Position numbers and translations under genes: made by a program. From Alkalibacterium pelagium (GTDB lineage: Bacteria; Bacillota; Bacilli; Lactobacillales; Carnobacteriaceae_A), in NCBI RefSeq assembly GCF_900109325.1, contig NZ_FNZU01000010.1, forward strand, positions 1-64,000: a stretch of 64,000 bases of DNA. The letters are read 5' to 3'. Positions 27,643-36,733 of the stretch are shown one piece after another. The first letter of the stretch is position 1. Each line of letters opens with the position of its first letter. A model generated the notes under the pieces. It did not search any database, was not told where the DNA came from, and was given only the letters and a program-made list of their open reading frames with translations.

Positions 27643-27661
27643 CCGCCAGTCAGACTGGCGG
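27643..27661 (-). other. Strong GC hairpin between the two leader terminators
   Basis: CCGCCAGT-CAG-ACTGGCGG, a perfect 8-bp stem with a 3-nt loop and no T tract. It may act as a pause or a spacer in the leader. Confidence 0.6.
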
Positions 27662-27675
27662 CTGGACCTATATAA

Positions 27676-27707
27676 AGAAAAACCCTGGAATATACTATTC
27701 CAGGGCT
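27676..27707 (-). terminator. First terminator of the riboflavin leader (riboswitch expression platform)
   Basis: Minus-strand stem AAGCCCTGGAATA / TATTCCAGGGTT with a 3-nt loop followed by TTTCTTT. It lies about 70 bases after the FMN aptamer. An A/T-rich inverted repeat (ACTTTTAAAGG / CCTTTTTAAAG) between aptamer and terminator could take part in switching. Confidence 0.8.
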
Positions 27708-27777
27708 TGAAAGGTCATCTCAATCTGCACTTTAAAAAGGCCTAGTCATCCTTTAAAAGTCCAATTGTGCATATACG

Positions 27778-27883
27778 TGTCTTCTTTCATCCAGACTATA
27801 CTGTCGGCTTCGGAATCTAACCGAATCTGCCTTGCGGCTCGTGGGCTTTACCACCGGTAGGGACTTGCACCCTGCCCTGAAGA
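27778..27883 (-). promoter_or_regulatory. FMN riboswitch (RFN element)
   Basis: The conserved RFN core is readable on the minus strand: GGGCAGGGTGCAAGTCCC, TACCGGTGGTAAAGCCCACGAG, a variable arm, then AGATTCCGAAGCCGACAGTA and TAGTCTGGATGAAAGAAG. FMN binding normally terminates transcription of the rib operon. It is followed by two terminators before ribD. Confidence 0.97.
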
Positions 27884-27902
27884 CTATTTACTTGTTAAAT
27901 AA

Positions 27903-27931
27903 ATCATATATGGAAAAGATAACAGTGTCAA
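27903..27931 (-). promoter_or_regulatory. Sigma-A promoter of the riboflavin operon
   Basis: TTGACA (27926-27931) and TATGAT (27903-27908) on the minus strand with a 17-base spacer, about 20 bases before the riboswitch aptamer. Confidence 0.88.
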
Positions 27932-27937
27932 CTATTT

Positions 27938-29152
27938 TTATTCATTATCTGTATTTTTAACCAGAACAGCTACTCCCATGCCTCCGCCGATGCATAATGA
28001 CGCCAGGCCGTAAGTCAGTCCGCGCTGCTTCATCAGATGGATTAGGGTCACCAGAATACGGTTTCCGCTGGCACCAACTGGATGACCAAGCGCAACAGCT
28101 CCTCCATTGAGGTTTGTCCGTTCAAGCATATAGTCTTTGTCTACTCCAAATTCATCTGAGATTTCTTTGATGACACCCAGACTCTGACTGGCAAATGCTT
28201 CGTTCAGCTCAAATACATCGATGTCTTCAAAACTGATTCCTGCACGCTTGACTGCCTGCTTGATAGCTGGAGTAGGTCCCAGACCCATAACTGAAGGATC
28301 CACGCCTCCCTGACCGATACCGACGATTTCAACGAGCGGTGTCAGATTATTCTCAGACAGGTAGTCTTCCCCAACAATAAGGGTTGCGCTGGCCCCATCA
28401 TTGATTCCGGAGGCATTCCCGGCTGTAACGGACCCGTCTTTTTTGAAAGCCGGTCTTAAGCTGTTCAATTTTTCTTCTGTCGTTTTACGATTAGGGTATT
28501 CGTCCGTGTCGACAGTAACCGTTTCTCTACGGACTTTAGTTTCCACTGGAATGATTTCATTTTTGAAAGCCCCACTATCTATCGCTTCGATCGCTCTCTT
28601 CTGAGACGTATAAGCAAAGTGGTCCTGATCTTCTCGAGTCAGGTTGTATCGTTCAACGATATTCTCTGCGGTCACTCCCATATGATAGCCTTCAAAAGCA
28701 TCTGTCAAAGCATCATCCAGCATGTGGTCTCCCACTTTATAGCCGCCCATTTTCTGACCAGTACGGGTGCTGCCTGGAATCAGATAGGGTGCCTGACTCA
28801 TTGATTCTGTGCCCCCAGCAATTATTGCACGATATTCACCGGCTTTAATTCCCAGATAAGCGTTCATTACCGATTTCAGTCCACTTCCACAGACCATATT
28901 CAATGAATACGCTGGAACGTCAACTTGAATCCCAGCCTTGATCGCTGCCTGACGAGCGACACCTTGCCCCTGGCCAGCCGGCAGTACATTTCCCAGAACA
29001 ACTTCATCGATGTCTTTCTGATCGATTTTGCTCTGTTCCAGTACGCCTTTAATTGCGTAACTGCCTAAATCGGAGGCAGACACATCTTTAAGTGCACCTA
29101 AAAATGATCCAATGGGTGTTCGTTTTGCTCCTGCGATGTAAACTTTACTCAT
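27938..29152 (-). CDS. thlA: Acetyl-CoA C-acetyltransferase (thiolase)
   Basis: A 404-residue thiolase that condenses two acetyl-CoA to acetoacetyl-CoA. Active Cys88 stands in NMVCGSGL, the His in NEAFASQ..GGAVALGHPVGASG, and the second Cys in SLCIGGGMG. In this clade it often feeds the mevalonate pathway, hence also the farnesyl diphosphate used by the carotenoid cluster. No mvaS or mvaA gene is nearby, so the pathway link is inference. Confidence 0.95.
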   Translation of the reverse strand: MSKVYIAGAKRTPIGSFLGALKDVSASDLGSYAIKGVLEQSKIDQKDIDEVVLGNVLPAGQGQGVARQAAIKAGIQVDVPAYSLNMVCGSGLKSVMNAYLGIKAGEYRAIIAGGTESMSQAPYLIPGSTRTGQKMGGYKVGDHMLDDALTDAFEGYHMGVTAENIVERYNLTREDQDHFAYTSQKRAIEAIDSGAFKNEIIPVETKVRRETVTVDTDEYPNRKTTEEKLNSLRPAFKKDGSVTAGNASGINDGASATLIVGEDYLSENNLTPLVEIVGIGQGGVDPSVMGLGPTPAIKQAVKRAGISFEDIDVFELNEAFASQSLGVIKEISDEFGVDKDYMLERTNLNGGAVALGHPVGASGNRILVTLIHLMKQRGLTYGLASLCIGGGMGVAVLVKNTDNE

Positions 29153-29267
29153 TCCATTCTCCCTTTCGTCAGCTGCTTAGATTCTTTCTAGTCATAGTAT
29201 TGACCACGAGCTGGAACAAGTAAAGTCATATACAGTAATTTTAGAACAATCTTAAACTCTTTACTTT

Positions 29268-30146
29268 TTATTCGTCAACAGGTAAAACTGCGCCATCCCA
29301 AGTATCCAGAATAAATTCCTGTGTTTCTTCCGCTCTAAGCACTTCAACCAGACGGGCAATCAGCTCGCTGTCTTCATCCTCTGAACGAACAGCAATGATA
29401 TTGGCATATGGTGACGAACTGCTCTCCAGAGCGATCGCTTCTTCAACTGGACTGATGTCCTGGTCCACCGCAAAGTTTGAATTGATGAAGAACACGTCCC
29501 CTTCATCCTGAGCGTACAATGTCGTCATTAGCGCTGCATCGTATTCATATTCAAACTGAAGGTTTCGTTCATTTTCTACAATGTCATCGAACGATGCATC
29601 GATCAGATCGATCGAGTCGTCTACTGTGATCAGCCCGGCATCCTGAAGAATACCCAGAATACGTCCGTGATCGGCAACACTGCTGCTGGCAAGAATCGTT
29701 GCCCCTTCAGGCAGATCTTCCAGACTGTCATGACGGTTTGAGTATGCTCCTAGAGGTTCGATATGAATTCCACCTGCATTGGCGAAGTCATAGTCGTTTT
29801 CTTCCACTTGTGTTTCAAAATAAGGCACGTGCTGGAAGTAGTTGGCATCGATATCCCCATCAGAAAGAGCCAGATTCGGTATAATGTAGTCATTATACGT
29901 TTCGATCTCCAGTTCGATGCCTTCTTCTGCCAGTGTCGGCTGAATGAATTCCAGGATTTCTGCATGCGGCACATTGGTCGCTCCGACTCTCAGTACCTGA
30001 GACTCTTCAGTTGTCTCTTCTGTTGTTTCAGTTCCATTGTCTTCTGCCGGCTCCGGGCTGTCTCCAGCTGTATCGCCATTTCCATTTCCGCATGCTGCCA
30101 GTAAAAATGCACTACTTACTAAACCTAATCTGATTGCTTTTTTCAT
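29268..30146 (-). CDS. metQ: Methionine ABC transporter substrate-binding lipoprotein
   Basis: A 292-residue NlpA-family lipoprotein. The signal peptide ends in the lipobox LAAC (Cys19), followed by an acidic linker, then the family segment LRVGATNVPHAEILEF and DANYFQHVPYFE. It captures methionine (both enantiomers in some species) outside the membrane. Third gene after metN and the permease, all behind a T-box leader. Confidence 0.95.
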   Translation of the reverse strand: MKKAIRLGLVSSAFLLAACGNGNGDTAGDSPEPAEDNGTETTEETTEESQVLRVGATNVPHAEILEFIQPTLAEEGIELEIETYNDYIIPNLALSDGDIDANYFQHVPYFETQVEENDYDFANAGGIHIEPLGAYSNRHDSLEDLPEGATILASSSVADHGRILGILQDAGLITVDDSIDLIDASFDDIVENERNLQFEYEYDAALMTTLYAQDEGDVFFINSNFAVDQDISPVEEAIALESSSSPYANIIAVRSEDEDSELIARLVEVLRAEETQEFILDTWDGAVLPVDE

Positions 30147-30174
30147 AATATATTTCTCCCCTATTCTCTTTTTT

Positions 30175-30876
30175 TTATCTTTTATCTATATAAGAAACCC
30201 AACGGTCCCCTATAAACTGGATGACAAAAACAATGAGTAAAATCACTAACGTGGACACCAATGTGACGGTTGCCCTTCCTCGCTGGAAGCCTTCAAGATA
30301 AGCCAGATTTCCTAATCCGCCTGCTCCGATCACACCTGCCATCGCCGTATAGCCTACGAGACTGATCGCCGTAACTGTTATGCCGGCAATAATTGAAGGC
30401 AGGCTCTCCGGGATATAGACCTTCATGATGAGTTCAAATTTAGAAGCTCCCATCGCTTCCGCTGCTTCGATTACGCCTTTATCCACTTCTCTGAGTCCTG
30501 TTTCTACCAGCCGTGCATAGAATGGTGCAGCTGATAAAATCAGGGCCGGAAGTCCAGCAGTCGGTCCGGTGATACTGCCGACGATCACTCGTGTAAAGGG
30601 AATTAGCAGAACGATCAGGATAATAAACGGAATCGACCGAAAAATGTTGACCATGACTGATACTGACTTGTATAAAGCTACCGACCAGATCGTCTGATTG
30701 TCTCTCGTTTCATATAGAATCAGACCAAGTATCAGTCCGAGAACGAAGACGGCAATGACTGACAAGGCGCTCATATAAATCGTCTGTCTTGTTGCTGTCC
30801 ATAATCTGTCCCATGAGACAGTTTCAAAATTGGTATATTCTGTTAAGATACCTGCTATTGTCAATTGATTTAACAT
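30175..30876 (-). CDS. metI: Methionine ABC transporter permease
   Basis: A 233-residue inner-membrane permease with five to six helices. It contains the EAA loop that contacts MetN (EAAEAMGASKFELIMKVYIPE). It starts two bases before metN ends its stop, so translation is coupled. The name metP is also used in Bacillus. Confidence 0.95.
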   Translation of the reverse strand: MLNQLTIAGILTEYTNFETVSWDRLWTATRQTIYMSALSVIAVFVLGLILGLILYETRDNQTIWSVALYKSVSVMVNIFRSIPFIILIVLLIPFTRVIVGSITGPTAGLPALILSAAPFYARLVETGLREVDKGVIEAAEAMGASKFELIMKVYIPESLPSIIAGITVTAISLVGYTAMAGVIGAGGLGNLAYLEGFQRGRATVTLVSTLVILLIVFVIQFIGDRWVSYIDKR

Positions 30877-30878
30877 TT

Positions 30879-31904
30879 TTATTCAATCACCTCTACTTGG
30901 ACCGGATAGGTTTTGAACAGTTCAAGTGCCTGTTCCTGCTTGCTCTGGTCACCCAGAACCTGGATGATCAGTGTACCTACCGGCGTATTATGTGTCGACT
31001 GGATCGTCCCTTGAATGATGTTGATATCACAGCCGCATTGTCTGCTGACTTGAGTAATCACCGGTGACCCGACATTGTCTCCCTGGAAGAACAGCTGAAT
31101 GATCTGACCATCAGGATAGGCTTTTTTCAGTTCAGTCAGCGCCTGGCGCGTTTCCTTATTGTCCGTTTCCCTGTCCTGACGGATAAATCGTTTAGTAATG
31201 TCTTCCTGAGGATTTCTGAATACCTGAAGAACCGATCCCTCTTCAACGATATTTCCTTTGTTCATAACTGCTACCCGGTCACAGATTTTTCTGACTACTT
31301 CCATTTCATGAGTGATCAGAACGATCGTGACATTCAGTTCCTCATTTATCTTGGCGAGAAGGTCAAGCACTTCATCTGTGGTCTGAGGATCGAGGGCACT
31401 GGTGGCTTCATCACAGAGCAGAACTTTCGGGTCATTCGCCAATGCTCTGGCAATCCCGACCCGCTGCTTCTCTCCACCAGACAGCTGTGCCGGATAGGCT
31501 TTTTCCTTGTCACTTAATCCGACCAGGCTGATCAGTTCTCTGGCCCGGTCTATCCGCTCGGTTTTTGGCACACCGGCAATTTCCAATGGGAAGCATATAT
31601 TCTCCAGTACAGTCCGGCTCCAGAGCAAGTTGAAATGCTGGAAAATCATACCTATGGACTGGCGCTCTTTTCTCAGCTCTCTTTTTCCTAGAGGAGACAG
31701 CTCCTTGTCGTCAATGATGACGGAACCTGAAGACGGCCGCTCAAGTCCGTTCAGCATTCTGAGCAAGGTGCTTTTACCGGCTCCGGAATACCCGACTATG
31801 CCGTAAATTTCTCCTTTGTTGATTGTTAGGTTAGTTTCTTTCACAGCTTCAAACGGCTGTTTTTTGTTTAAAAATGTCTTGGTCACTTTATTTAAAGTAA
31901 TCAC
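30879..31904 (-). CDS. metN: Methionine ABC transporter ATP-binding protein
   Basis: A 341-residue ATPase. Walker A GYSGAGKST, signature LSGGEKQRVGIARAL and Walker B VLLCDEATSALD are present. The C-terminal ACT-like regulatory domain (about 245-341), typical of MetN, senses methionine for trans-inhibition. First gene of the metNIQ operon, directly under the T-box. Confidence 0.97.
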   Translation of the reverse strand: MITLNKVTKTFLNKKQPFEAVKETNLTINKGEIYGIVGYSGAGKSTLLRMLNGLERPSSGSVIIDDKELSPLGKRELRKERQSIGMIFQHFNLLWSRTVLENICFPLEIAGVPKTERIDRARELISLVGLSDKEKAYPAQLSGGEKQRVGIARALANDPKVLLCDEATSALDPQTTDEVLDLLAKINEELNVTIVLITHEMEVVRKICDRVAVMNKGNIVEEGSVLQVFRNPQEDITKRFIRQDRETDNKETRQALTELKKAYPDGQIIQLFFQGDNVGSPVITQVSRQCGCDINIIQGTIQSTHNTPVGTLIIQVLGDQSKQEQALELFKTYPVQVEVIE

Positions 31905-31995
31905 TTTGGTTCACTCCTGTTCTAATACGGTCTCTAAGCCTGCAAAAGATAGTCTTCAAGTCTGTCCAGACAACCTCTCCAGACTATCCTGAGCA

Positions 31996-32325
31996 ATAAA
32001 AAACGCCCTTTTCAAGTCGCTAAACTTAAAAAGGGCGAATAGGTCTATTCGCGGTTCCACCTTCATTCGTCACTTCATTGCTGAAGTAACCTCAATCAGT
32101 ACTTAAAAGCCTGTCTGCTTCTGCATACTGCGGCACTATAGCGGGTGCACCCGGAAATGGCTCATACATGTACTCACCATTTCAGCTCAAAGACCATTTT
32201 CCAGATCGATCCTCATGCTCCCTTACACCAGGCGAGAGCTCTCTGAGATGAATCTCTAATCTGTACTTATCTTTTCAACGCTAACTGTTCTCATTTAAAT
32301 TTAATTAATGTTGTGACTGATTAGT
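31996..32325 (-). promoter_or_regulatory. T-box leader of the metNIQ operon, Met specifier likely
   Basis: The hallmark AAGGTGGAACCGCG occurs on the minus strand at 32050-32063. It is followed by a terminator (stem CGCCCTTTTTAAG / CTTGAAAAGGGCG, 32004-32037) with T6. The upstream leader has the long stem I region with a GCATGAGG segment, consistent with an AUG specifier. Uncharged tRNA-Met would thus prevent termination. Confidence 0.93.
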
Positions 32326-32355
32326 AGTCTATCAGATGGACTAAATCCGTGTCAA
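32326..32355 (-). promoter_or_regulatory. Promoter of the metNIQ T-box transcript
   Basis: TTGACA (32350-32355) and TAGACT (32326-32331) on the minus strand with an 18-base spacer. Confidence 0.75.
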
Positions 32356-32376
32356 CACTTTTATTTTTTATTTTTT

Positions 32377-33015
32377 TTAAAAATCCAGGTCAACAATCTG
32401 CGTACCGTGGAACTGGTCCGTGTGAATCAACTCAGCTGCTTCGGAAAGATTTTTATAAGTTAGGCCCCCACCGGCAAGAATTTCAAGACGTCCTGAAGCT
32501 TCTTCGACAAGCTGATTGATCCATTTATAATGATTCAGAGCTGACCCTGCTTTTGCCCCTCGTGTCAGCAGTCTGTTTATTCCATGACCAATCAGTTCTG
32601 AAACTGCAGCCAACTGAGCTGTTTCGGCAAGCTCGTCAAATGCCATATGGAAAACCGTTTCTCTGTTTCCAGCACATTCGACCAGTTTGTCGATGAATGG
32701 CCAGTCGATTTGTCCATCTGGCGTGAGTGCACCGAAGACTATTCCGTCTGCTCCAAGTTCGACTGAACGAGCAGCAGATTCGACCATCATCGCTTTTTCT
32801 TCATCCGTGTAGACAAAGCTGCCTCCACGTGGCCTTATCATCGTTACGACCTTGACCTGATGCTGATGAGCGAATGCCAGAACCTCTTTCTGGACCTGTT
32901 CAGAAGGGGTGGTTCCTCCTACATCCAGCCTGTCACACAATTCTATCCGGTCAGCACCGGCATGAATAGCTTCAGGTACGTTGTAGAAGTTTTCAGCACA
33001 AAATTCTCTTAACAT
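32377..33015 (-). CDS. cutC: CutC family protein
   Basis: A TIM-barrel protein of 212 residues (MLREFCAENFYNVPEAIHAG start), with ADRIELCDRLDVGGTTPS, MIRPRGGSFVY and the end FHGTQIVDLDF typical of CutC. It is linked to copper homeostasis in E. coli and Enterococcus, but its activity is not settled. The ATG at 33015 follows AGGAGAG at 5 bases, so I prefer it to the ATG at 33042. It lies 16 bases after the permease gene, probably in one transcript. Confidence 0.92.
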   Translation of the reverse strand: MLREFCAENFYNVPEAIHAGADRIELCDRLDVGGTTPSEQVQKEVLAFAHQHQVKVVTMIRPRGGSFVYTDEEKAMMVESAARSVELGADGIVFGALTPDGQIDWPFIDKLVECAGNRETVFHMAFDELAETAQLAAVSELIGHGINRLLTRGAKAGSALNHYKWINQLVEEASGRLEILAGGGLTYKNLSEAAELIHTDQFHGTQIVDLDF

Positions 33016-33031
33016 GTTATCTCTCCTCGTT

Positions 33032-34393
33032 TTACCCTTCATTTATGAGAGGCTGCGCATGTTTAGTGCCGTAAAGATACCCCAGTACACATACAAGAGC
33101 TGAGAATCCTATGAAGATCGGCATGTAAAACGGATTTGAGAACCAGCCGCCCAGAAGAATGACCAGCGATCCGATCGTGCCCAGTACTGGCGCGACGTAA
33201 CCTAAAAATACACTAGTGATGCGTTTTTCCTTCTTAAGCTGAATGACTTTGATATACAAGATAATATATAGGACATAACTGAATACGATGGCGATTTCAC
33301 TGATGTCTCCACCGGCAAGGATGTCCCATCTTTGAGTAATGTAATGCATGACCAGCCAGAAGACAGATAATCCGTATGCTGTCAGTGCGGCGAATGGTGA
33401 CAGGCCTTTCTCTTCATCCAGATTCTTGATCCGACCGCTCATCGGCATCATATTTTTCATAGCCAGAGTATGAGGCAGTCGGATATAACCCAAGCTGATC
33501 CCATTGACCACTCCAAGGATGGATATGAGCACAAAGCTCGTCAGTATCCGTTCCCCGTATATGCCTAATATCGACTGCCCAGCCTGACCGATCGCCTGAT
33601 CGCCTGCCGAGAGAATGAACTCCACGCCGACGATTGCTATCAGTCCAAGGAAGAAGGCCAGGTAGACCCCAAGAACGACAAGCGGGCCGATCGTCAGTGC
33701 CAGTGGCATGGTCCGTCGATGATTTCTCACTTCCTGAGTGATGGTCGTAGATACAATCCATCCGTCGAAAGAAAAGGCTACCGGGGCTAACGCTCCAAGC
33801 CAGGCCCATCCGACATTGCTTCTTTCAACCAGAGCTATTCCTTCAGGCAGAGCCGGTGCGTTCTGATTCCAGAAAATCCCTAGCAGTCCGATTCCAATCA
33901 GAGGAATCATTTTGACTACTGTGGATATATTCTGAAAACGCCCTCCGCTCTTGTATGAAAAGTAGTTCATAGAAAAGAAGAATGTCATGTACATTAGTCC
34001 TAGTATCGTCTGCAGTTCCAGACTGGACTCCAGACCAAACAGAGAAATGGTATAAATCCCTGAGACCCAGCTGACAACGGCTGTAATCGTCGGGAAATAG
34101 ACATAGAGCTGGAACCATCCAAAGGCGTTCGCTGCTTTTGACGAAACGAATTCCTCATAGTAGGAGACGACTCCTCCTCTCATGGAAGACCGACCTGCCA
34201 GTTGTGATAAGGTGATACTTCCGAATATGACACAAAGTGCCCCAATAACGAAAACCAGAATGCCCAGCCAGACACTGCCTCCAGTTGCAATTAGAATTTC
34301 ATCTGCTTTAAAAAATATACCTGAACCAATACTGATTCCGATGATCATGGAAATGGCAGTTCCCAGACCATAGTGTTCTCTTTCTTTCATCAT
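33032..34393 (-). CDS. APC-family amino acid permease
   Basis: A membrane protein of about 453 residues with twelve helices. The first helix contains the substrate-binding ISIGSGIFFK motif of the APC superfamily; FDGWIVSTT and the preceding loop resemble SteT/LAT-like exchangers. I chose the ATG at 34393, which follows GGAGGAGGGA; an upstream in-frame ATG at 34408 lies within the ribosome site. Substrate unknown. Confidence 0.88.
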   Translation of the reverse strand: MMKEREHYGLGTAISMIIGISIGSGIFFKADEILIATGGSVWLGILVFVIGALCVIFGSITLSQLAGRSSMRGGVVSYYEEFVSSKAANAFGWFQLYVYFPTITAVVSWVSGIYTISLFGLESSLELQTILGLMYMTFFFSMNYFSYKSGGRFQNISTVVKMIPLIGIGLLGIFWNQNAPALPEGIALVERSNVGWAWLGALAPVAFSFDGWIVSTTITQEVRNHRRTMPLALTIGPLVVLGVYLAFFLGLIAIVGVEFILSAGDQAIGQAGQSILGIYGERILTSFVLISILGVVNGISLGYIRLPHTLAMKNMMPMSGRIKNLDEEKGLSPFAALTAYGLSVFWLVMHYITQRWDILAGGDISEIAIVFSYVLYIILYIKVIQLKKEKRITSVFLGYVAPVLGTIGSLVILLGGWFSNPFYMPIFIGFSALVCVLGYLYGTKHAQPLINEG

Positions 34394-34543
34394 GACTCCC
34401 TCCTCCATTGCTGAAAGGCAATGGTTAAAAATGCATTATTCAACTATAGCAAAAAGAAGGATTGAAATAAAGAGATAGAACATGTGTTATTTATGATAAC
34501 GGTCTCAGTTTATAGTCTTCTCATTCTTATTAGACATAGGGAT

Positions 34544-35131
34544 TTAATATCTGATTACTTTTTTCATAAAGTAATAGTCAGATTCCGGCTTCGAGTACTG
34601 TTCTATAAATCCATATTTTTCGTAAAGATGTTTTGCCCGGTCATTTCCTTTCAGAACATAGAGAGTCAGATTGTCGATTTCCGGATCACTTAGTGCCGCA
34701 CCTGTCAAATAGTCCATAATGTCGTGGCCGATCGACTGATTTCTATGGGACTCTTTCACTGCAATGAAGTCAATATACCATTCTGTTGGTGCAGGATTCC
34801 GACTTGTACTCAAACCCGCCTTAACAAAGGAGACAAACGCTCTCGGTCCAATCGCCTTTATTGTCGCAGCGGTTTTAGCTAAAAGTCTCAAACCTGGCTT
34901 AAACTGACCAGAAGTGGAACAGCCGAAAGCCCCGACAACTTCCCCTTCTGCTTGTACGGTAAAGATAGTCATTGAAAAACTGTCTGCTTCCTGAATCCAG
35001 ACCAGCTTGAGTAATTTCTGTAGCTGCTTCTTAGTCAGCTGGGTCTTGTCCTGAAACTTATCGTAGAACGCATTAGCTACCATCTGACTGACTGCCTCTG
35101 CCTCGTGCTTATTCATTTTTCCGATCTGCAT
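34544..35131 (-). CDS. GNAT-family N-acetyltransferase
   Basis: A 195-residue protein with a C-terminal GNAT core (about 105-195): FIAVKESHRNQSIGHDIMDY is the acetyl-CoA-binding motif A (normally Q/RxxGxG/A), and NDRAKHLYEKYGFIEQY is motif B. A ribosome site GAAAGGAAG stands before the ATG. Substrate unknown. A second, unrelated-looking GNAT gene diverges from it. Confidence 0.88.
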   Translation of the reverse strand: MQIGKMNKHEAEAVSQMVANAFYDKFQDKTQLTKKQLQKLLKLVWIQEADSFSMTIFTVQAEGEVVGAFGCSTSGQFKPGLRLLAKTAATIKAIGPRAFVSFVKAGLSTSRNPAPTEWYIDFIAVKESHRNQSIGHDIMDYLTGAALSDPEIDNLTLYVLKGNDRAKHLYEKYGFIEQYSKPESDYYFMKKVIRY

Positions 35132-35334
35132 GAGTCTATCTTCCTTTCAAAGGTCATTCTATCTAAAAAGGATCTAGCACTACTCCTTGACGACCAGATA
35201 TTTCCCCTCGTCCCCAGTGTAACAGGTCAGGTGAGTCGTTTCATTTTCTAAGTCTCAAGCCTACTATCCTTTTCGGCCCATACCCATCCGTATGCTATAA
35301 TGTAACCATAACACGCTACAGAAAGGGCGATTAA

Positions 35335-35976
35335 ATGTCAGCCGATACACTGATTTACCGGGCTATTGAAAAAAAAGATTACGCAGCTGCGGCCCAACTT
35401 ATTAAAGATACCTGGCAGTACGAGAAAGTTGCTTCATCCAACAATGCTCTGCATATGGCCTATGTTTTTCTGTATTCAAGTCTTGCTCATCATAATTTTT
35501 CACAAGTTGCCCTCCGAGAAGGGAAGCTCGCTGGACTGATTCTGGGGCGGACAAATGAGGTTCCACTTAAAGAAAAACGTTATTACTTGAATATGGGCTA
35601 TTATCTGATCAGGCTGCTTCTGACTTCTGAGGGAAAACAGGCCGTTCAGTCTTTTCGAAGAAATTTGCAGGTTAATCAGGCCCTGCTTAAACAGACTTAC
35701 GAAACATACGATGGAGAACTGACATTTTTTGCGGTTGATGCGTCAACCAGACAGTCAGGCATTGGTTCTCATTTGTTCCATTCCTATCTCACTTTTATGC
35801 AGAATGAAGGGGCCAGAACATTTCGTCTGTTTACTGATACGAGCTGCACTTATGCGTTTTATGAATCTAAAGGGATGACGCGCATCGGGGCTGTCACCAG
35901 ACGCATGCCGTTTTTAGATAAGGAAATGAGCTTTTTCCTATATCGAGGAGACCTGCAGGAATTAATAAACGGATAA
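35335..35976 (+). CDS. GNAT-family N-acetyltransferase
   Basis: A 213-residue acetyltransferase. FFAVDASTRQSGIGSHLFHSY is the cofactor-binding motif and FTDTSCTYAFYESKGM follows as motif B. The central part (about 65-120) is longer than in minimal GNATs. The ATG follows AAAGGGCG. It is divergent from the other GNAT gene, and the products share only the fold. Substrate unknown. Confidence 0.88.
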   Translation: MSADTLIYRAIEKKDYAAAAQLIKDTWQYEKVASSNNALHMAYVFLYSSLAHHNFSQVALREGKLAGLILGRTNEVPLKEKRYYLNMGYYLIRLLLTSEGKQAVQSFRRNLQVNQALLKQTYETYDGELTFFAVDASTRQSGIGSHLFHSYLTFMQNEGARTFRLFTDTSCTYAFYESKGMTRIGAVTRRMPFLDKEMSFFLYRGDLQELING

Positions 35977-36055
35977 GGCCTTATAGGCAGTCATCTTTAT
36001 TTTCAGGTGATCATCATATGCACTTTGATCGGTATAGAACGGTTATGTCAGAGTT

Positions 36056-36087
36056 GGCCAGTGAAGAGCTTTCACCGGCCTTTTTTT
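36056..36087 (+). terminator. Terminator of the second GNAT gene
   Basis: GGCC-GTGAA / TTCAC-GGCC stem followed by T8. Confidence 0.85.
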
Positions 36088-36670
36088 ATTTCAATTAACA
36101 GACACAGAGGATTTATGCATTTAAAGGATCCTGCTGTTATTGATTCAATTTATTACAGCCGGAACGAGGATAAACCGTCACAAAGATAATTCTACTTGCA
36201 GTTGGGGGCACAAGTCCCTTCGCCTACTTCCACAAGGACAACTCTAGATGCATTTCCATCGGTTATTATTGTCAGACTTACCGCTATAGAGGCTCTAGCT
36301 ATAGCTCTGAAAGAATCTATAAGACTAAACTACTGCTAGACCCCTTCTAACTGCATCTTTAAAAAATTCCTATCCATAAAATTCAGTTAAACACGCCTTA
36401 CTTTGAGTTCAGTACTCACTTTAGTATTTATACTGCAGTTATAGGCAGTCATAGCTGTACTTCGCTGTTTCTAATTGTAACTGAACTGCCGTAAAGACCA
36501 CTTTATTCGACTTTTACATTCCTTACGTGACCTGACTCTCAGATAATCGTCACATTTCCACACTATTTAAAGCTTTTTATAATCAGAAGATTTGAGAAGC
36601 TCAAATCTGACCTAATTTGATTATGTCTTTTCTGAAGACAGCAGAAACGACCGAGCTGACAGGTACAGAG

Positions 36671-36718
36671 AAAAACCTCATCCACAGAAGAGTAGGCATG
36701 TACTCCATGGATGAGGTT
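36671..36718 (-). terminator. Terminator of gltS
   Basis: The stem AACCTCATCCA / TGGATGAGGTT with a 24-nt loop is followed by T5 on the minus strand, 16 bases past the stop. Confidence 0.85.
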
Positions 36719-36733
36719 AATCTTTCTTAAGTT

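Larger units (their letters stand above)
35977..36733. other. Long intergenic region without a gene
   Basis: Apart from a terminator at each end and an 8-bp inverted repeat AGATTTGA/TCAAATCT at 36588-36608, nothing is recognisable. Short open frames here lack ribosome sites. Scattered TTCG motifs (36217, 36461, 36506) might be relics of the hairpin repeats seen at 42.6 and 63.4 kb, but I cannot align them. Confidence 0.4.

Noticed and set aside
29218-29268. AAGTAAAG/CTTTACTT as a metQ terminator
   Set aside because: The arms are only 8 bp, the loop is long and there is no T tract after it.
36007-36189. Possible 60-residue gene
   Set aside because: It crosses the GNAT terminator, has no ribosome site and an unlikely composition.
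36588-36608. Isolated hairpin AGATTTGA/TCAAATCT as a terminator
   Set aside because: No T tract and no gene ends near it; the real gltS terminator is at 36671-36718.
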